A stretch of 64,000 nt of DNA, taken from positions 7,586,501 to 7,650,500 of the forward strand of contig NC_091247.1 in the NCBI RefSeq assembly GCF_042477335.2, written 5' to 3'. Source of the DNA: Ovis canadensis (Eukaryota; Chordata; Mammalia; Artiodactyla; Bovidae). Below are positions 54,813-64,000 of the stretch, in pieces. Under the pieces are notes generated by a model, which saw only the letters and a program-made list of their open reading frames with translations, made no database searches and was not told the origin of the DNA. The translations under genes were made by a program, and so were the position numbers. Position 1 is the first letter of the stretch, and each line of letters opens with the position of its first letter.

Positions 54813-55197
54813 TCAGGGACGCGGGGCTCTGGGCAAAGGCCTCCGACCGGAAACTCAGCCGCAGGCGCGCGCGTTCCGCACTGTCCCACCCCGCCCCGTT
54901 CACGTGCCACTCCCGCTCCCTGCCACCATCAGACCGCCCGGCGGGGGGCGGGGCGAGAGGACGCCGGAAACGAGGCCCCGCCTCCGCCCCGCCCCCCCGC
55001 ACCTCACTGTACCTAGTGCGTCAAGTTTGAGGACGCGCAGGTGACCGGCGCAGACCGTGCGCACCGAGGCTTATGTCTTGCCCTTGCCTGGAGGTTAGGA
55101 GGGGCAAGCTTGCGTACGCAAACCCGCCTTTCACCTGGTCCTCTTCCTTACGGGTTCCACACCTGCAGTGAGCTGCTAGGCTGTCGTTTTAAGAATG

Positions 55198-55345
55198 TCC
55201 TGATGATGGTGTAGTCGAGAAGTCGCGTCCGACTCTTGTGATCCCATGGACCGTAGGTAGCCCACCCAGCCTCCTCTGTCTGTAGGATTTCCCACGCAAG
55301 AGTACTGGTGTGGGTTGCCATCTCCTTCTCCATCGGGGATGTAGA
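55198..55345 (-). mobile_element. Degenerate Bov-tA SINE
   Basis: Antisense copy with GTCGCGTCCGACTCTTGTGA and AAGAGTACTGGTGTGGGTTG. The head region to about 55400 is diverged. Confidence 0.7.
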
Positions 55346-55829
55346 CCCCAACCGCCTCGCTAAACAATACAGGCCTCCCTGGCTGGTCTTTTCACTGCTG
55401 AGCCCCGGACGCCTATAGGAGTGATCACAATTCAGTGATTCCTTGATTTTTGGATTTCATGAATATGATATTTACCATAATATCAGAACAGAAAAGGGAA
55501 AACAAAATTTCAGGATCCTTCCCAAGAAAAAACAGTTGGCAGCCATACATATGTGTACTTATGCACTAATTGTCCTTATTTTTTAATGTCTCCACAGATC
55601 GGTGAAAACTTTGTCACTGGACTGTATAATCTTGAAATCTCCTCCAGCTCTCAGTTGGTGCCCACCAAGACTTCACTGCCCCATGGCCCAGGCACAGACA
55701 TCTGTTCCTTTACTCACTCATCAGTTTCTGCTCCCACTGTGTGCTAGGTACTGTGCTAAAGGGCTCCGCACAGTACAAAGGTTACATTCCTTTACATGAA
55801 ATATAAGAAGTGAATAAATGTTGACTTAA

Positions 55830-56030
55830 TTGCTGGTGGCTCAGACGGTAAAAAAAGATCTGCTTGAGAGACCCAGGTTCAGTCTCTAGGTTGGAAAGAT
55901 CCCCTGGAGAAGGGAATGGTTACCAACTCCAGTATTCTTGCCTGGAGAATTCCACAGAGGAGCCTGGTGGGCTACAGTCCATGGGATCGAAAAGAATGGG
56001 ACACAACTGAGCGACTAACATTTTCACTTT
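55830..56030 (+). mobile_element. Bov-tA SINE
   Basis: Sense copy with a slightly damaged head (GCTGGTGGCTCAGACGGTAA) and a complete body through GACACAACTGAGCGACTAAC. Confidence 0.85.
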
Positions 56031-56382
56031 TAAAAAAATTACTTAGTTGCATAACAAGAAAGAAATTTTTTTTTTCCCAGATAAAAAGAATACCAGACAG
56101 CTGTTTGAAAGTTTGATTAGGAAGACAGGGAAAAACACAAGCCATGTGTTAAGAAAAATAGACCATTGGCTATCATTTGGAAGAAAAAAAAAGATCTATT
56201 CCTATCTAATATCTGGCTGAAAAATTAATTCTAAATGAATTGAAGCTCTATAAGGGCAAAAACCTATGGGATTGAAAGAAAAATATATAGAAAAAACATT
56301 TATAATCTTGGAGAAGGAAGACAGAAAGCCCAGAAGCTATGAAAGATAAGACAGATGTATAACTACATAAAATTTTTCAGTC

Positions 56383-56715
56383 TCTAACTTCCCTGGTGAT
56401 CAGTGGTTGGGAATCTGCCAGCCAATGCAGGGGAGACGGGTTCAGTCCCTGGTCTGGAAGGATTCCATATTCCTCATGGCAACTAAGCCCATGTGGGGCA
56501 ACTACTGAAGCTCAAGTGTTTCGAGTCTGTTCTCTTCAGCAAGATAAGCCACCACAATGAGAAATCTGTGAACTGCGATTACAGAGTAGCCCCCTTCTTG
56601 CTCCATGGGGTCACAAAGAGTTCACTTTCACTTTCACTTTCCCCTACTTGCTGCAACTAGAGAAAGTCCGTGCACAGCAAGGAAGACCCAGCATAGCCAA
56701 ATATAAAGGAATTAA
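56383..56715 (+). mobile_element. Long tRNA-derived SINE with foreign patch
   Basis: Sense copy from AACTTCCCTGGTGATCAGTG to the AGCATAGCCAAATA 3' end. Between 56602 and 56642 it carries a patch (CCATGGGGTCACAAAGAG plus three CACTTT units) that belongs to the Bov-tA 3' end, not to this family. Confidence 0.75.
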
Positions 56716-57071
56716 TGTCAGTCTCTTAATGAGTGAAAGACAAGCATCAATATGGAAAAATATGTGCAGCTTTTATGATAAAGGGTTAATCTTCATAACA
56801 TAAACAGAGTTCTTAAATCAACAAGAAAAAGAAACACCCCAAAAGGGAAAAGCAATCATTCATTCAAGAAATGTACTCAGTGCCTCTGATGTGCCAGGTA
56901 TATCCTAGGTATTGGGGATTTAGTAATGAATAAAAGACAAAATCCCTTCCTTCAAAGCACTGAGGTTTTAGTGAGGGGAGTTAGATGTTAAATAGGGTAA
57001 GTAAGTAAACTGAATGGTATGTCAGATGGTGATAAATTCCTACAGGGGAAAATGAAGCAGGAGTAGGTTGT

Positions 57072-57197
57072 GGGATGGACACTGAGTTTGAGTAAGCTCC
57101 AGGAGTTGGTGATGGACAGAGAAACCTGGCGTGCTGCAGTCCATGGGGTCGCAAAGAGTCAGACACGCCTGAGCGACTGAACTGAACTGAGGTAGTG
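57072..57197 (+). mobile_element. BovB LINE 3' terminus
   Basis: Very 5'-truncated sense copy: CTCCAGGAGTTGGTGATGGA to the terminal CTGAACTGAACTGA. Confidence 0.85.
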
Positions 57198-57507
57198 GGA
57201 GGGGGCTGCAATTTTACACAGAGGGATCAGGAAAACCGCTCTGAGGTGATGTCCAAGCAAACATCTGAAGGAGGCAAGGCAACAGAGCAGGCACTTCAAA
57301 GAAGAAAGAAAAATCCGATCCCTGAAACGACACTGACTTGGACTCACACTCGAACAACCATATCGCGCTTCTTGGACTCAAAAGAATCATCAGTATTTAT
57401 TACACCCACCGTCACCAGGGTGTGGAGAAACAGACCTCTCAAACAGCTTTCAAAAGACTTGATGTGGTACAGCTTTTTCGTAGTCGTTCGACACGCACTA
57501 ATGCCAT

Positions 57508-57826
57508 TTTTTAAACTTTTTATTATTGGCTGTGCTGGGTCTTCACTGCTGCACAGGGGCTTTCTCTAGTTGTGGAGAGCAGGGGCCCCTCTCCAGTTGC
57601 AGAGTGCAGGCTTCTTGTTGCAGCAGCTTCTCTTGTCACAGAGCACACTACCGCAGGTAGGCTGGGTCGTTGTGGCTCCGAGGCTCTAGAACCCAGCCTT
57701 AGAAGTTGCGGCACATGGGCTTAGTTGCTCCACAGCATGTGGAATCGTCCTGGAGCAAAGATCAAACCAGTGTCCCTTGCACTGGAAGGCCGATTCTTCA
57801 CCACTGGATCACCAGAGAAGCCCCAA
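57508..57826 (-). mobile_element. Long tRNA-derived ruminant SINE
   Basis: Antisense full-length copy with T-rich left tail (TTTTTAAACTTTTTATTATT) and antisense head CCACTGGATCACCAGAGAAG. Confidence 0.8.
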
Positions 57827-57891
57827 TTTTTTTTAACTTTTTATATTGAAGTATTGTAAATTTTCCCTCAGTGGTTTCTTTTTTCTTTTTA

Positions 57892-58004
57892 TTTTTCTTG
57901 GCCAAACCACGAGGCTTGCAGAATTCCAGTTCCTTGAGCAGTGACGGAACCTGAGCCTCTTCACTGAAAGTGTGGGAGTCCTAACCCCTGGACCGCCAGG
58001 GAAT
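57892..58004 (-). mobile_element. tRNA-Glu-derived SINE
   Basis: Antisense CHR-type copy: TTTTTCTTGGCCAAACCACG at left, CTGGACCGCCAGGGAATT at right. Confidence 0.75.
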
Positions 58005-58009
58005 TAATA

Positions 58010-58600
58010 CAATTTTACCCGCTTCTGAATATGATCATCTGTAAATGACTCATATTTAAAGCATACACTTCTATGGGCTTAGACGTATGTGAAACCACAA
58101 TTAAAATAATACACCCATCACCCCCAATGGATTTCTCCTGCTCTTTTCTATCTCCTTCCTCCCCACCTCCATGCCCAGGCAACCACTGATCTGCTTGCTG
58201 TCACTATAGATTAGTTTGAGTTTTCTAGACTTAATTTTTTTATCTGGCTCTTTTCACTCAGCATAATTACTTCAAGATTCGTGCATGTTGTAGCCTGTAT
58301 CAGCACTTTTCATTGCCATAGATTCCATTACTAGATGAATCAACCATAGTTGATCCATTCATCTGGGTTGAACATTTGGGTTGTTTCCATTTTTTGTCTG
58401 TTACACTGAAAGCTGCTATGAACACTGATGCAAAAATCTTTCTGTGTGCCTGTACTTTCTCTTTCCTTAGACTGGAATGGCTGGATGAATTTAAAATTTT
58501 TTTAATCTGCTAAACCATTTTCCAAAATGGCTGTATCATTTTATAGCCACTCCAGAAGCATGTGACAGTTTCTCTTGTACCATCTCCTCACCACTGGTGG
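58010..58600 (-). mobile_element. Old L1 3' region
   Basis: Antisense old-L1 features, including TTGATCCATTCATCTGGGTT and TGTTTCCATTTTTTGTCTGT. Interrupted on the right by a Bov-tA. Confidence 0.65.
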
Positions 58601-58790
58601 CTCAGATGGTAAACAATTTGCCTGCAACGCAGGAGACCTGGGTTCGATCCATGGGTTGGCAAAATCCTCTGGAGGAGGGCATGGCAACCCATTCCAGTAT
58701 TCTTGCCTGGAGAATCCCCATGGACAGAGAAGCCTGGTGGGCTACAGTCCCAAAGAGTCAGACACAACTAAGTGACTAAGCGTGCGTGCA
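58598..58790 (+). mobile_element. Bov-tA SINE
   Basis: Sense copy. TGGTGGCTCAGATGGTAAAC head and complete body; an internal deletion joins the GGGCTACAGTCC and CAAAGAGTCAGACACAACT segments. Confidence 0.85.
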
Positions 58791-58872
58791 CACAAACACA
58801 CACACACCTCCTCACCAGCACTTAGTGTAATCGGGTCTTTTTTATCTTAAGACATTCTAGTAGGTACATAAA

Positions 58873-59103
58873 AAGTGAAGTGAAAGTGTTACTGACTCAG
58901 TCATATCCAACTCTTTTCTACCTCATAGACTGTAGACCAGCCCCAAACCCTCAGGCTCCTCTGTCCATGGAGTCCTCCAGGCAGGAATACTGGAGTGGGT
59001 AGCCATTCCCTTCTCCAAGGGATCTTCCCCACCCAAGGATGGAATCCAGGTCTCCCACATTGCAGGTAGATTCTTTACCGTCTGAGGCAGCAGGGAAGCC
59101 CTG
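58873..59103 (-). mobile_element. Bov-tA SINE
   Basis: Antisense copy with GAATACTGGAGTGGGTAGCC and the antisense head near GAGGCAGCAGGGAAGCCC. Confidence 0.85.
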
Positions 59104-59299
59104 TGGTATCTTCCTGATGTTCTAATATGCACTTCAATAAAGATTAACCTTGTTGAACATCTTTTCATGTGTTTGCCATCTATGTATCTTCTTTGGGAAA
59201 GTTATCTGTTCAGATCTATTAAAATTTTCCCGATTTTTTCTACTGAATTGCTTGTTTCCTTGTTGAAATTGAGTTTGGGGAACTCTTTAAATATTCTGG

Positions 59300-60020
59300 A
59301 TGAATGTATTTTATTTTTAATTGTGGCAAAATGAACGTAACATAAAATTTACCATCTTAATCATTTTTAAGTACAATTCAGTAGTATTAAGTACACTCAA
59401 CATTGTTGTGGATCTAATCTCCAGAATTCTTTTCACCCTGAAAAACTGAAACTCCCACTAAACAACTCCCTATTCTTCCTCCCCCAGCCTCTAGCAACCT
59501 CCATTCTATTTCCTGTCTCTATGAATTTGACTACTCTAGGTACCTCACGTAAATGAGATAATAATAAGAGTATTTATCCTTTTTGTGACTGGCTTATTTT
59601 GCTTAGTATAATATCCAAAAGGCTCATCCATGTTTCAGCATGAGTCAGAATTTCCTTCCTTCTAAAGGCTGAATAATATTTCATGTTTTCTTGATCCACT
59701 CATCCATCAGCGGACACTTGGGTTGCCTCTTCTTCGGGGCTACTGAAAATAATGCTGAGGTGAACCTGGGTGCACAGATATTTCTTCAAGACCCTGTTTT
59801 CACTGCATTAGGGTATATATCCGAAAGGTAAATTGCTGGGTCATATGACACTCCTATTCTTAATTTTTTGAGAAACTACCATACTGTTTTCCATAATGTC
59901 GACACCCACTTACATTTTTACCAAAAGTGCACGTTTCAATTTCTCCACATCTTCACCAACACATTCTGTTCTATTTTTATCATAGTCATCTTAATGGGTA
60001 CGACATGGTACGTCTTTTAA
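59300..60020 (-). mobile_element. Old L1 3' region
   Basis: Antisense old-L1 sequence (GTACAATTCAGTAGTATTAA; GTAAATTGCTGGGTCATATG). It continues after a SINE at 60025-60155 and around the LTR at 60352-60877 to about 61430. Confidence 0.7.
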
Positions 60021-60024
60021 TTTT

Positions 60025-60155
60025 TTCACTAAATTTTTTCCTATTTTTTGGTTGTGCTGGGAGACATTTGAGATCTTAGCTTCCCCACCAAAAATCAAAT
60101 CCATGTGCCCTGTAAAAAGTGGTGTCTTAACCACTGAACCATCAGGGAAGTCTCC
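60025..60155 (-). mobile_element. tRNA-Glu-derived SINE
   Basis: Antisense CHR-type copy ending CCACTGAACCATCAGGGAAG, inserted in the L1. Confidence 0.7.
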
Positions 60156-60351
60156 ATCTGTCTTTTTTAAATGTGTGATCTGTAGATATTTTCTTGTGGT
60201 TTGTGGCCTGCCTTTATAGGCTTTTTTTTAAGAGCATTAGTTCCTAATTTTGATAAAGTCTGAACAATCTGTGATGTCATATCCCTCAATCTTTTACCTA
60301 ATCTGATATCACAAATATTTTTCTCCTACAGTTTATAGTTTTAGGTTCTAT

Positions 60352-60613
60352 TGTTGGGGCCAGCGTGAAGCAAGCAGGAAAGACTCCGACTTGAAGCCTG
60401 CCACCCATCTTAGAAACAAGCCGGGAACTGGGCCTGAACCCTGCCCAAGAGTGAGGAAACCGTTGCTAGTGAAAACCAGGTCTCCTGGAGACTCCCCTTA
60501 CGACGACAAAGGGAGATGGTAGTTGAGGTCAGGCTGCCCCTGTTAGATTAACCATGGAGACATCCCCCCTTGATGTGTAATCATCCCCCTCCCACCCCCC
60601 CCCACCCCCCCCA

Positions 60614-60644
<31 letters not shown>

Positions 60645-60877
60645 CTTTAACCTTAATTGTTCTCCTAGTGCTTACTTGTTGTAAAGCTCAATCATATACA
60701 ACAAAAAGGTTGCTAACGTAACAAGTCACACAGTCTGGGCTATAAAACTGTGTCTCTCAGAAACATCAGGGTCCTTGTTGGGAACTGATTCCCCTTGGAC
60801 CCGCTGGCCTAATAAACTGTACTCCACTGTCCTGAGTGTCCTTTGAGGTCTGTTTTGTGACTCTGGATTCCACGACA
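60352..60877 (+). mobile_element. Solo LTR of an endogenous retrovirus
   Basis: Begins TGTTGGGGCC and ends CCACGACA. It is flanked on both sides by CTAT (60348-60351 and 60878-60881), a 4-bp target-site duplication. AATAAA occurs at 60810-60815 and a TATA-like CTATAAAAC at about 60740, so the U3-R-U5 order is sense. It lacks internal viral genes, so recombination to a solo LTR is the likely history. The C-rich U3 contains a pure C29 run (60614-60642). The 4-bp duplication suggests a class I (gamma-like) element; family name not assigned. Confidence 0.8.
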
Positions 60878-61439
60878 CTATATTTAGATCTGTGATTCAT
60901 TTTAAAACGTTTGTGACCCACTTACAATTAATTTTTGTAAATAGTGTGGGGTATGTATCAAAGTTCATTTATTTTCATATGAATATCTAATTGTCGAAGC
61001 ACCATTTGTTGAAAAGGTTATCCTTTTTCCAACTGAATCAAAATCAATCATGTACTTGCAGGACTTATTTCTGGACTTTCTCTTGCATTACACTGATCGC
61101 CTTGTCTACCCTTTTAGCCTCAAAACACTACTTAAGTATTTCTGTAAGCCTTAGAGCTCTACACTGTAGCCCTGTAATTCTGTAGCTCTATAAATTTTTA
61201 AAGTTAAGTAGTGTTAAGTACATCAACCCTGTTTCCTTTTTAAAGGTTATTCTGGTTTTTGACCTTGATAATTTGCGTTGTATACGAACTTCAGAGTCTG
61301 ATTGTCAATTTCTCAAAAACAAAATCTGCTGGGATTTTGGTTGGGACTTTTGAAACTACAGATCAATTTGGAAAGAAGTGATATCCTACTATTATTGAAT
61401 CATCTGATCCATGAACATAATACATGGCTCAATTTATTT

Positions 61440-61645
61440 GGATTTCCCTAGTGGCTCATTTGTAAAGAATCCGTCTGCCAATACAGGAGACCGGGGTTCG
61501 ATCCCTGGGTCAGGAAGATCCCCTGGAGAAGGAAATGACGACCCATTCTAGTATTCTTGCCTGGAGAATTCCATGGACAGGGGAGTCTGGTGGGCTACCG
61601 CCCATGGGGTTGCGAGAATGGGACAGGCCTTAGTGACTAAACGAC
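61440..61645 (+). mobile_element. Bov-tA SINE
   Basis: Sense full-length copy, head GATTTCCCTAGTGGCTCATT and body through TAGTGACTAAACGACAGCC. Confidence 0.85.
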
Positions 61646-61673
61646 AGCCATTTATTCTGGTCTTTAGTTCCTC

Positions 61674-61890
61674 TTGGGATTTCTCTGGAGGCTCAGACAG
61701 TAAAGCGTCTGCCCACAATGCGGGAGACCTGGGTTGGATCCCTGGGTTGGGAAGATCCCCTGGAGAAGGAAATAGCAACCCACTCCAGTACTCTTGCTTG
61801 GAAAATCCCATGGACAGAGGAGTCTGGTAGGCTACAATCCATGGGGTCGCAAAGAGTCGGACAGGACTGAGCGACTTCACTTCGTTTCTC
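61674..61890 (+). mobile_element. Bov-tA SINE, same-orientation neighbour
   Basis: Second sense copy starting only about 30 bp after the previous one, complete to GGACTGAGCGACTTCACTT. Confidence 0.85.
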
Positions 61891-61929
61891 TCAGCCATGT
61901 TTTGGTAGTTTACAGTGTACAGGTCTTAC

Positions 61930-62931
61930 ACATAATTGAGGCCTTAAAAAGCATCACTACGAACAAAGCTAGTGGAGGTGATGGAATTCCAGTTGAGCTA
62001 TTTCAAATCCTGAGAGATGATGCTGTGAAAGTGCTTCACTTAATATGCAAGAAAATTTGGAAAACTCAGCAGTGGCCACAGGACTAGAAAAGGTCAGTTT
62101 TCATTCCAATCCCAAAGAAAGGCAATGCCAAAGAATGCTCAAACTATGGCACAATTGCACTCATCTCACTCTCTAGTAAAGTAATGCTTAAAATTCTCCA
62201 AGCCAGGCTTCAGCAATATGTGAACCGTGAACTTCCAGATGTTCAAGCTGGTTTTAGAAAAGGCAGAGGAACCAGAGTCAAATTGTCAACATTCTCTGGA
62301 TCATGGAAAACGCAAGAGAGTTCCAGAAAAACATCTATTTCTGCTTTATTGACTATGCCAAAGCCTTTGACTGTGTGGATCACAATAAACTGTGGAAAAT
62401 TCTGAGAGAGATAGGCATACCAGACCACCTGACCTGCCTCTTGAGAAACCTGTATGCAGGTCAGGAAGCAACAGTTAGAACTGGACATGGAACATGAGAC
62501 TGGCTCCAAATAGGAAAAGGAGTATGTCAAGCCTGTATATTGTCACCCTGCTTATTTAACTTCTGTGCAGAGTACATCATGAGACACGCTGGGCTGGAAG
62601 AAGCACAAGTTGGAATCAAGACTGCTGGGAGAAATATCAATAACCTCAGATATGCAGATGACACCACCCTTATGGCAGAAAGTGAAGAGGAACTAAAAAG
62701 CCTATTGATGAAAATGAAAGAGGAGAGTGAAAAAGATGGCTTAAAGCTCAGCATTCAGAAAACTAAGATCATGGCATCTGATCCCATCACTTCATGGCAA
62801 ATAGATGGGGAAACAGTGGAAACAGTGTCAGACTTTATTTTGGGGGGCTCCAAAATCACTGCAGATGGTGATTGCAGTGATGAAATTAAAAGATGCTTAC
62901 TCCTTGGAAGGAAAGTTATGACCAATCCAGG

Positions 62932-62967
<36 letters not shown>

Positions 62968-63725
62968 TAAGTCTTGTCAGTCGTGTCCGACTCTGTGCAA
63001 CCCCATAGACAGCAGCCTACCAGGCTCCCCCATCCCTGGGATTCTCCAGGCAAGAACACTGGAATGGGTTACCATTTCCTTCTCCAATGCATGAAAGTGA
63101 AAACGGAAAGTGAAGTCGCTCAGTTGCGTCCAACTCTTAGTGACCTCATGGACTGCAGTCTACCAGGCTCCTCCGTCCATGGGATTTTCCAGACAAGAGT
63201 ACTGGAGTGGGTTGTCGTTGCCTTCTCTGGACCAACCTAGACAGCATATTAAAAAGCAGAGACATTACTTTGCCAACAAAGGTCCATCTAGTCAAGGCTA
63301 TGGTTTTTCCAGTGGTCATGTATGGATGTGAGAGTTGGACTATAAAGAAAGCTGAGGGCTGAAGAATTGATGCTTTTGAATTGTGGTATTGGAGAAGACT
63401 CTTGAGAATCCCTTGGACTGCAAGGAGATCCAACCTGGATCTCCTAAAGATCAGTCCTGGGTGTTCATTGGAAGGACTGATGCTGAAGCTGAAACTCCAA
63501 TACTTTGGCCACCTGATGGGAAAAGTTGACTCATTGGAAAAGACTGATGCTGGGAGGGATTGGGGGCAGGATGAGAAGGGGACGACAGAGGATGAGATGG
63601 CTGGATGGCATCACTGACTCGATGGACATGAGTCTGGATAAACTCCGGGAGTTGGTGATGGACAGGGAGGCCTGGCGTGCTGCAATTCATGGTGTCGCAA
63701 AGAGTCAGACATGAGTGAGCAACTG
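61930..63725 (+). pseudogene. BovB (RTE) LINE, broken reverse transcriptase
   Basis: Sense BovB covering most of the reverse transcriptase. Readable blocks in order: NKASGGDGIPVELFQILRDD; IPKKGNAKECSNYGTIALIS; the A-box-like FIDYAKAFDCVDHNKLW; GVCQACILSPCLFNFC; the catalytic YADD in NNLRYADDTTLMA; and the C-terminal [16 protein letters not shown] stop after about 62087, a frameshift near 62300 and a stop at the GHGT segment near 62498 inactivate it. A BOV-A2 SINE (62932-63230) splits it. It ends in the CTGAACTGAACTGA tail. Confidence 0.9.
62932..63230 (-). mobile_element. BOV-A2 SINE inserted in BovB
   Basis: Antisense dimer opening with about ten TGC/GCT triplets (62932-62965), the complement of the family's CAGCAG tail. 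BovB sequence GACCAA lies on both sides (62921-62926 and 63231-63236), which is the likely target-site duplication. Confidence 0.88.
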
Positions 63726-63740
63726 AACTGAACTGATTCC

Positions 63741-63862
63741 TGCAGGTGTGGTAAGTCGCCTCAGTCATGTCTGACTCTTGTGACCCTATGGACATAGCCC
63801 ACCAGGATCCTCTGCCCATGGGATTCTCCAGGCAAAAATACCGGGGTGTGTTGCCATACCTT
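63741..63862 (-). mobile_element. BovA monomer
   Basis: Antisense copy GTCGCCTCAGTCATGTCTGA to GGGGTGTGTTGCCATACC, joined directly to an antisense BovB fragment. Confidence 0.75.
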
Positions 63863-64000
63863 AGTCAGCAAAGTAATGTCCCTGCTTTTGAATATACTAT
63901 CTAGGTTGGTCATAACTTTTCTTCCAAGGAGTGAGCGTCTTTTAATTTCATGGCTGCAATCACCATCTGCAGTGATTTTGGAGCCTCCCAAAATTAAGTC
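63863..64000 (-). mobile_element. BovB LINE fragment, runs off window
   Basis: Antisense BovB covering the same coding interval as 62840-62930 and 63240-63290 of the plus-strand copy (TCACCATCTGCAGTGATTTT). It continues past the window edge. Confidence 0.85.

Larger units (their letters stand above)
54500..55040 (-). promoter_or_regulatory. TBC1D13: TBC1D13 CpG-island promoter and 5' UTR
   Basis: CpG-rich block around the TBC1D13 start. The 5' UTR on the minus strand carries a run of GGC and GGA triplets (54759-54812), followed by the ATG at 54736. ETS-like CCGGAA motifs occur near the ATG and near 54846 and 54964. No TATA box was seen. Confidence 0.75.
55041..64000. other. Gene-free flank upstream of TBC1D13
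   Basis: No exon of any gene was recognised. By human synteny ZER1 should lie further right. The content is SINEs, old L1 3' ends, a solo LTR and BovB copies, which are listed separately. 55400-55830 and 56720-57070 are AT-rich, with nothing recognisable except weak L1-like composition. Confidence 0.6.

Noticed and set aside
55041-64000. ZER1 5' exons
   Set aside because: Expected by human gene order near here, but I found no exon with recognisable coding sequence or CpG island; it probably lies beyond the window.

Overview
The window is nuclear DNA of a ruminant (bovid). Four mammalian genes with GT-AG introns are embedded in sequence dense with ruminant-specific retroposons: Bov-tA and BOV-A2 SINEs, tRNA-Glu-derived SINEs, and BovB (RTE) LINE copies with recognisable reverse transcriptase. 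The gene order matches human 9q34.11 (bovine chromosome 11-type synteny). Cattle, sheep and goat cannot be told apart from the sequence alone.

Layout. 1-9025 is flank, probably the long 5' intron of KYAT1, and is nearly all SINE and LINE debris. It includes an 18S rRNA retropseudogene at 6385-6542. KYAT1 (kynurenine aminotransferase 1) lies on + at 9032-18980, with 12 coding exons, 425 codons and a poly(A) signal at 19439. The KYAT1-SPOUT1 interval, 19.5-25.6 kb, holds SINEs, an LTR at about 22.4-23.2 kb, L1 and BovB. SPOUT1 lies on + at 25759-34284 with 12 coding exons, 376 codons and a CpG promoter. ENDOG lies on - at 34438-37925 with 3 exons and 299 codons. It converges on SPOUT1, and only 153 bp separate the two stop codons. 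TBC1D13 lies on - at 41491-54736, with 12 coding exons, 398 codons, a 3' UTR of about 2.5 kb and a CpG promoter. 55-64 kb has no gene I can see. It is L1 remnants, SINEs, a solo LTR with a C29 run, and a BovB copy broken by a BOV-A2 insertion.

The genes are ordinary housekeeping genes, not an operon: amino-acid/kynurenine transamination, a SPOUT-fold RNA methyltransferase, a mitochondrial nuclease, and a Rab GTPase-activating protein. All four reconstruct as full-length in-frame coding sequences. I saw no exotic new system. The observations most worth checking are substitutions in the substrate pocket of KYAT1 (the human F278/H279 pair reads Asp/Gln here, and D126 reads Tyr), the tailed 18S rRNA fragment with a 12-bp target-site duplication, a fold-back inside a SINE, and a tandemly duplicated microsatellite block in the TBC1D13 3' UTR. 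Exon boundaries were set by hand from splice sites, reading frame and remembered human orthologues. Repeat boundaries are approximate.
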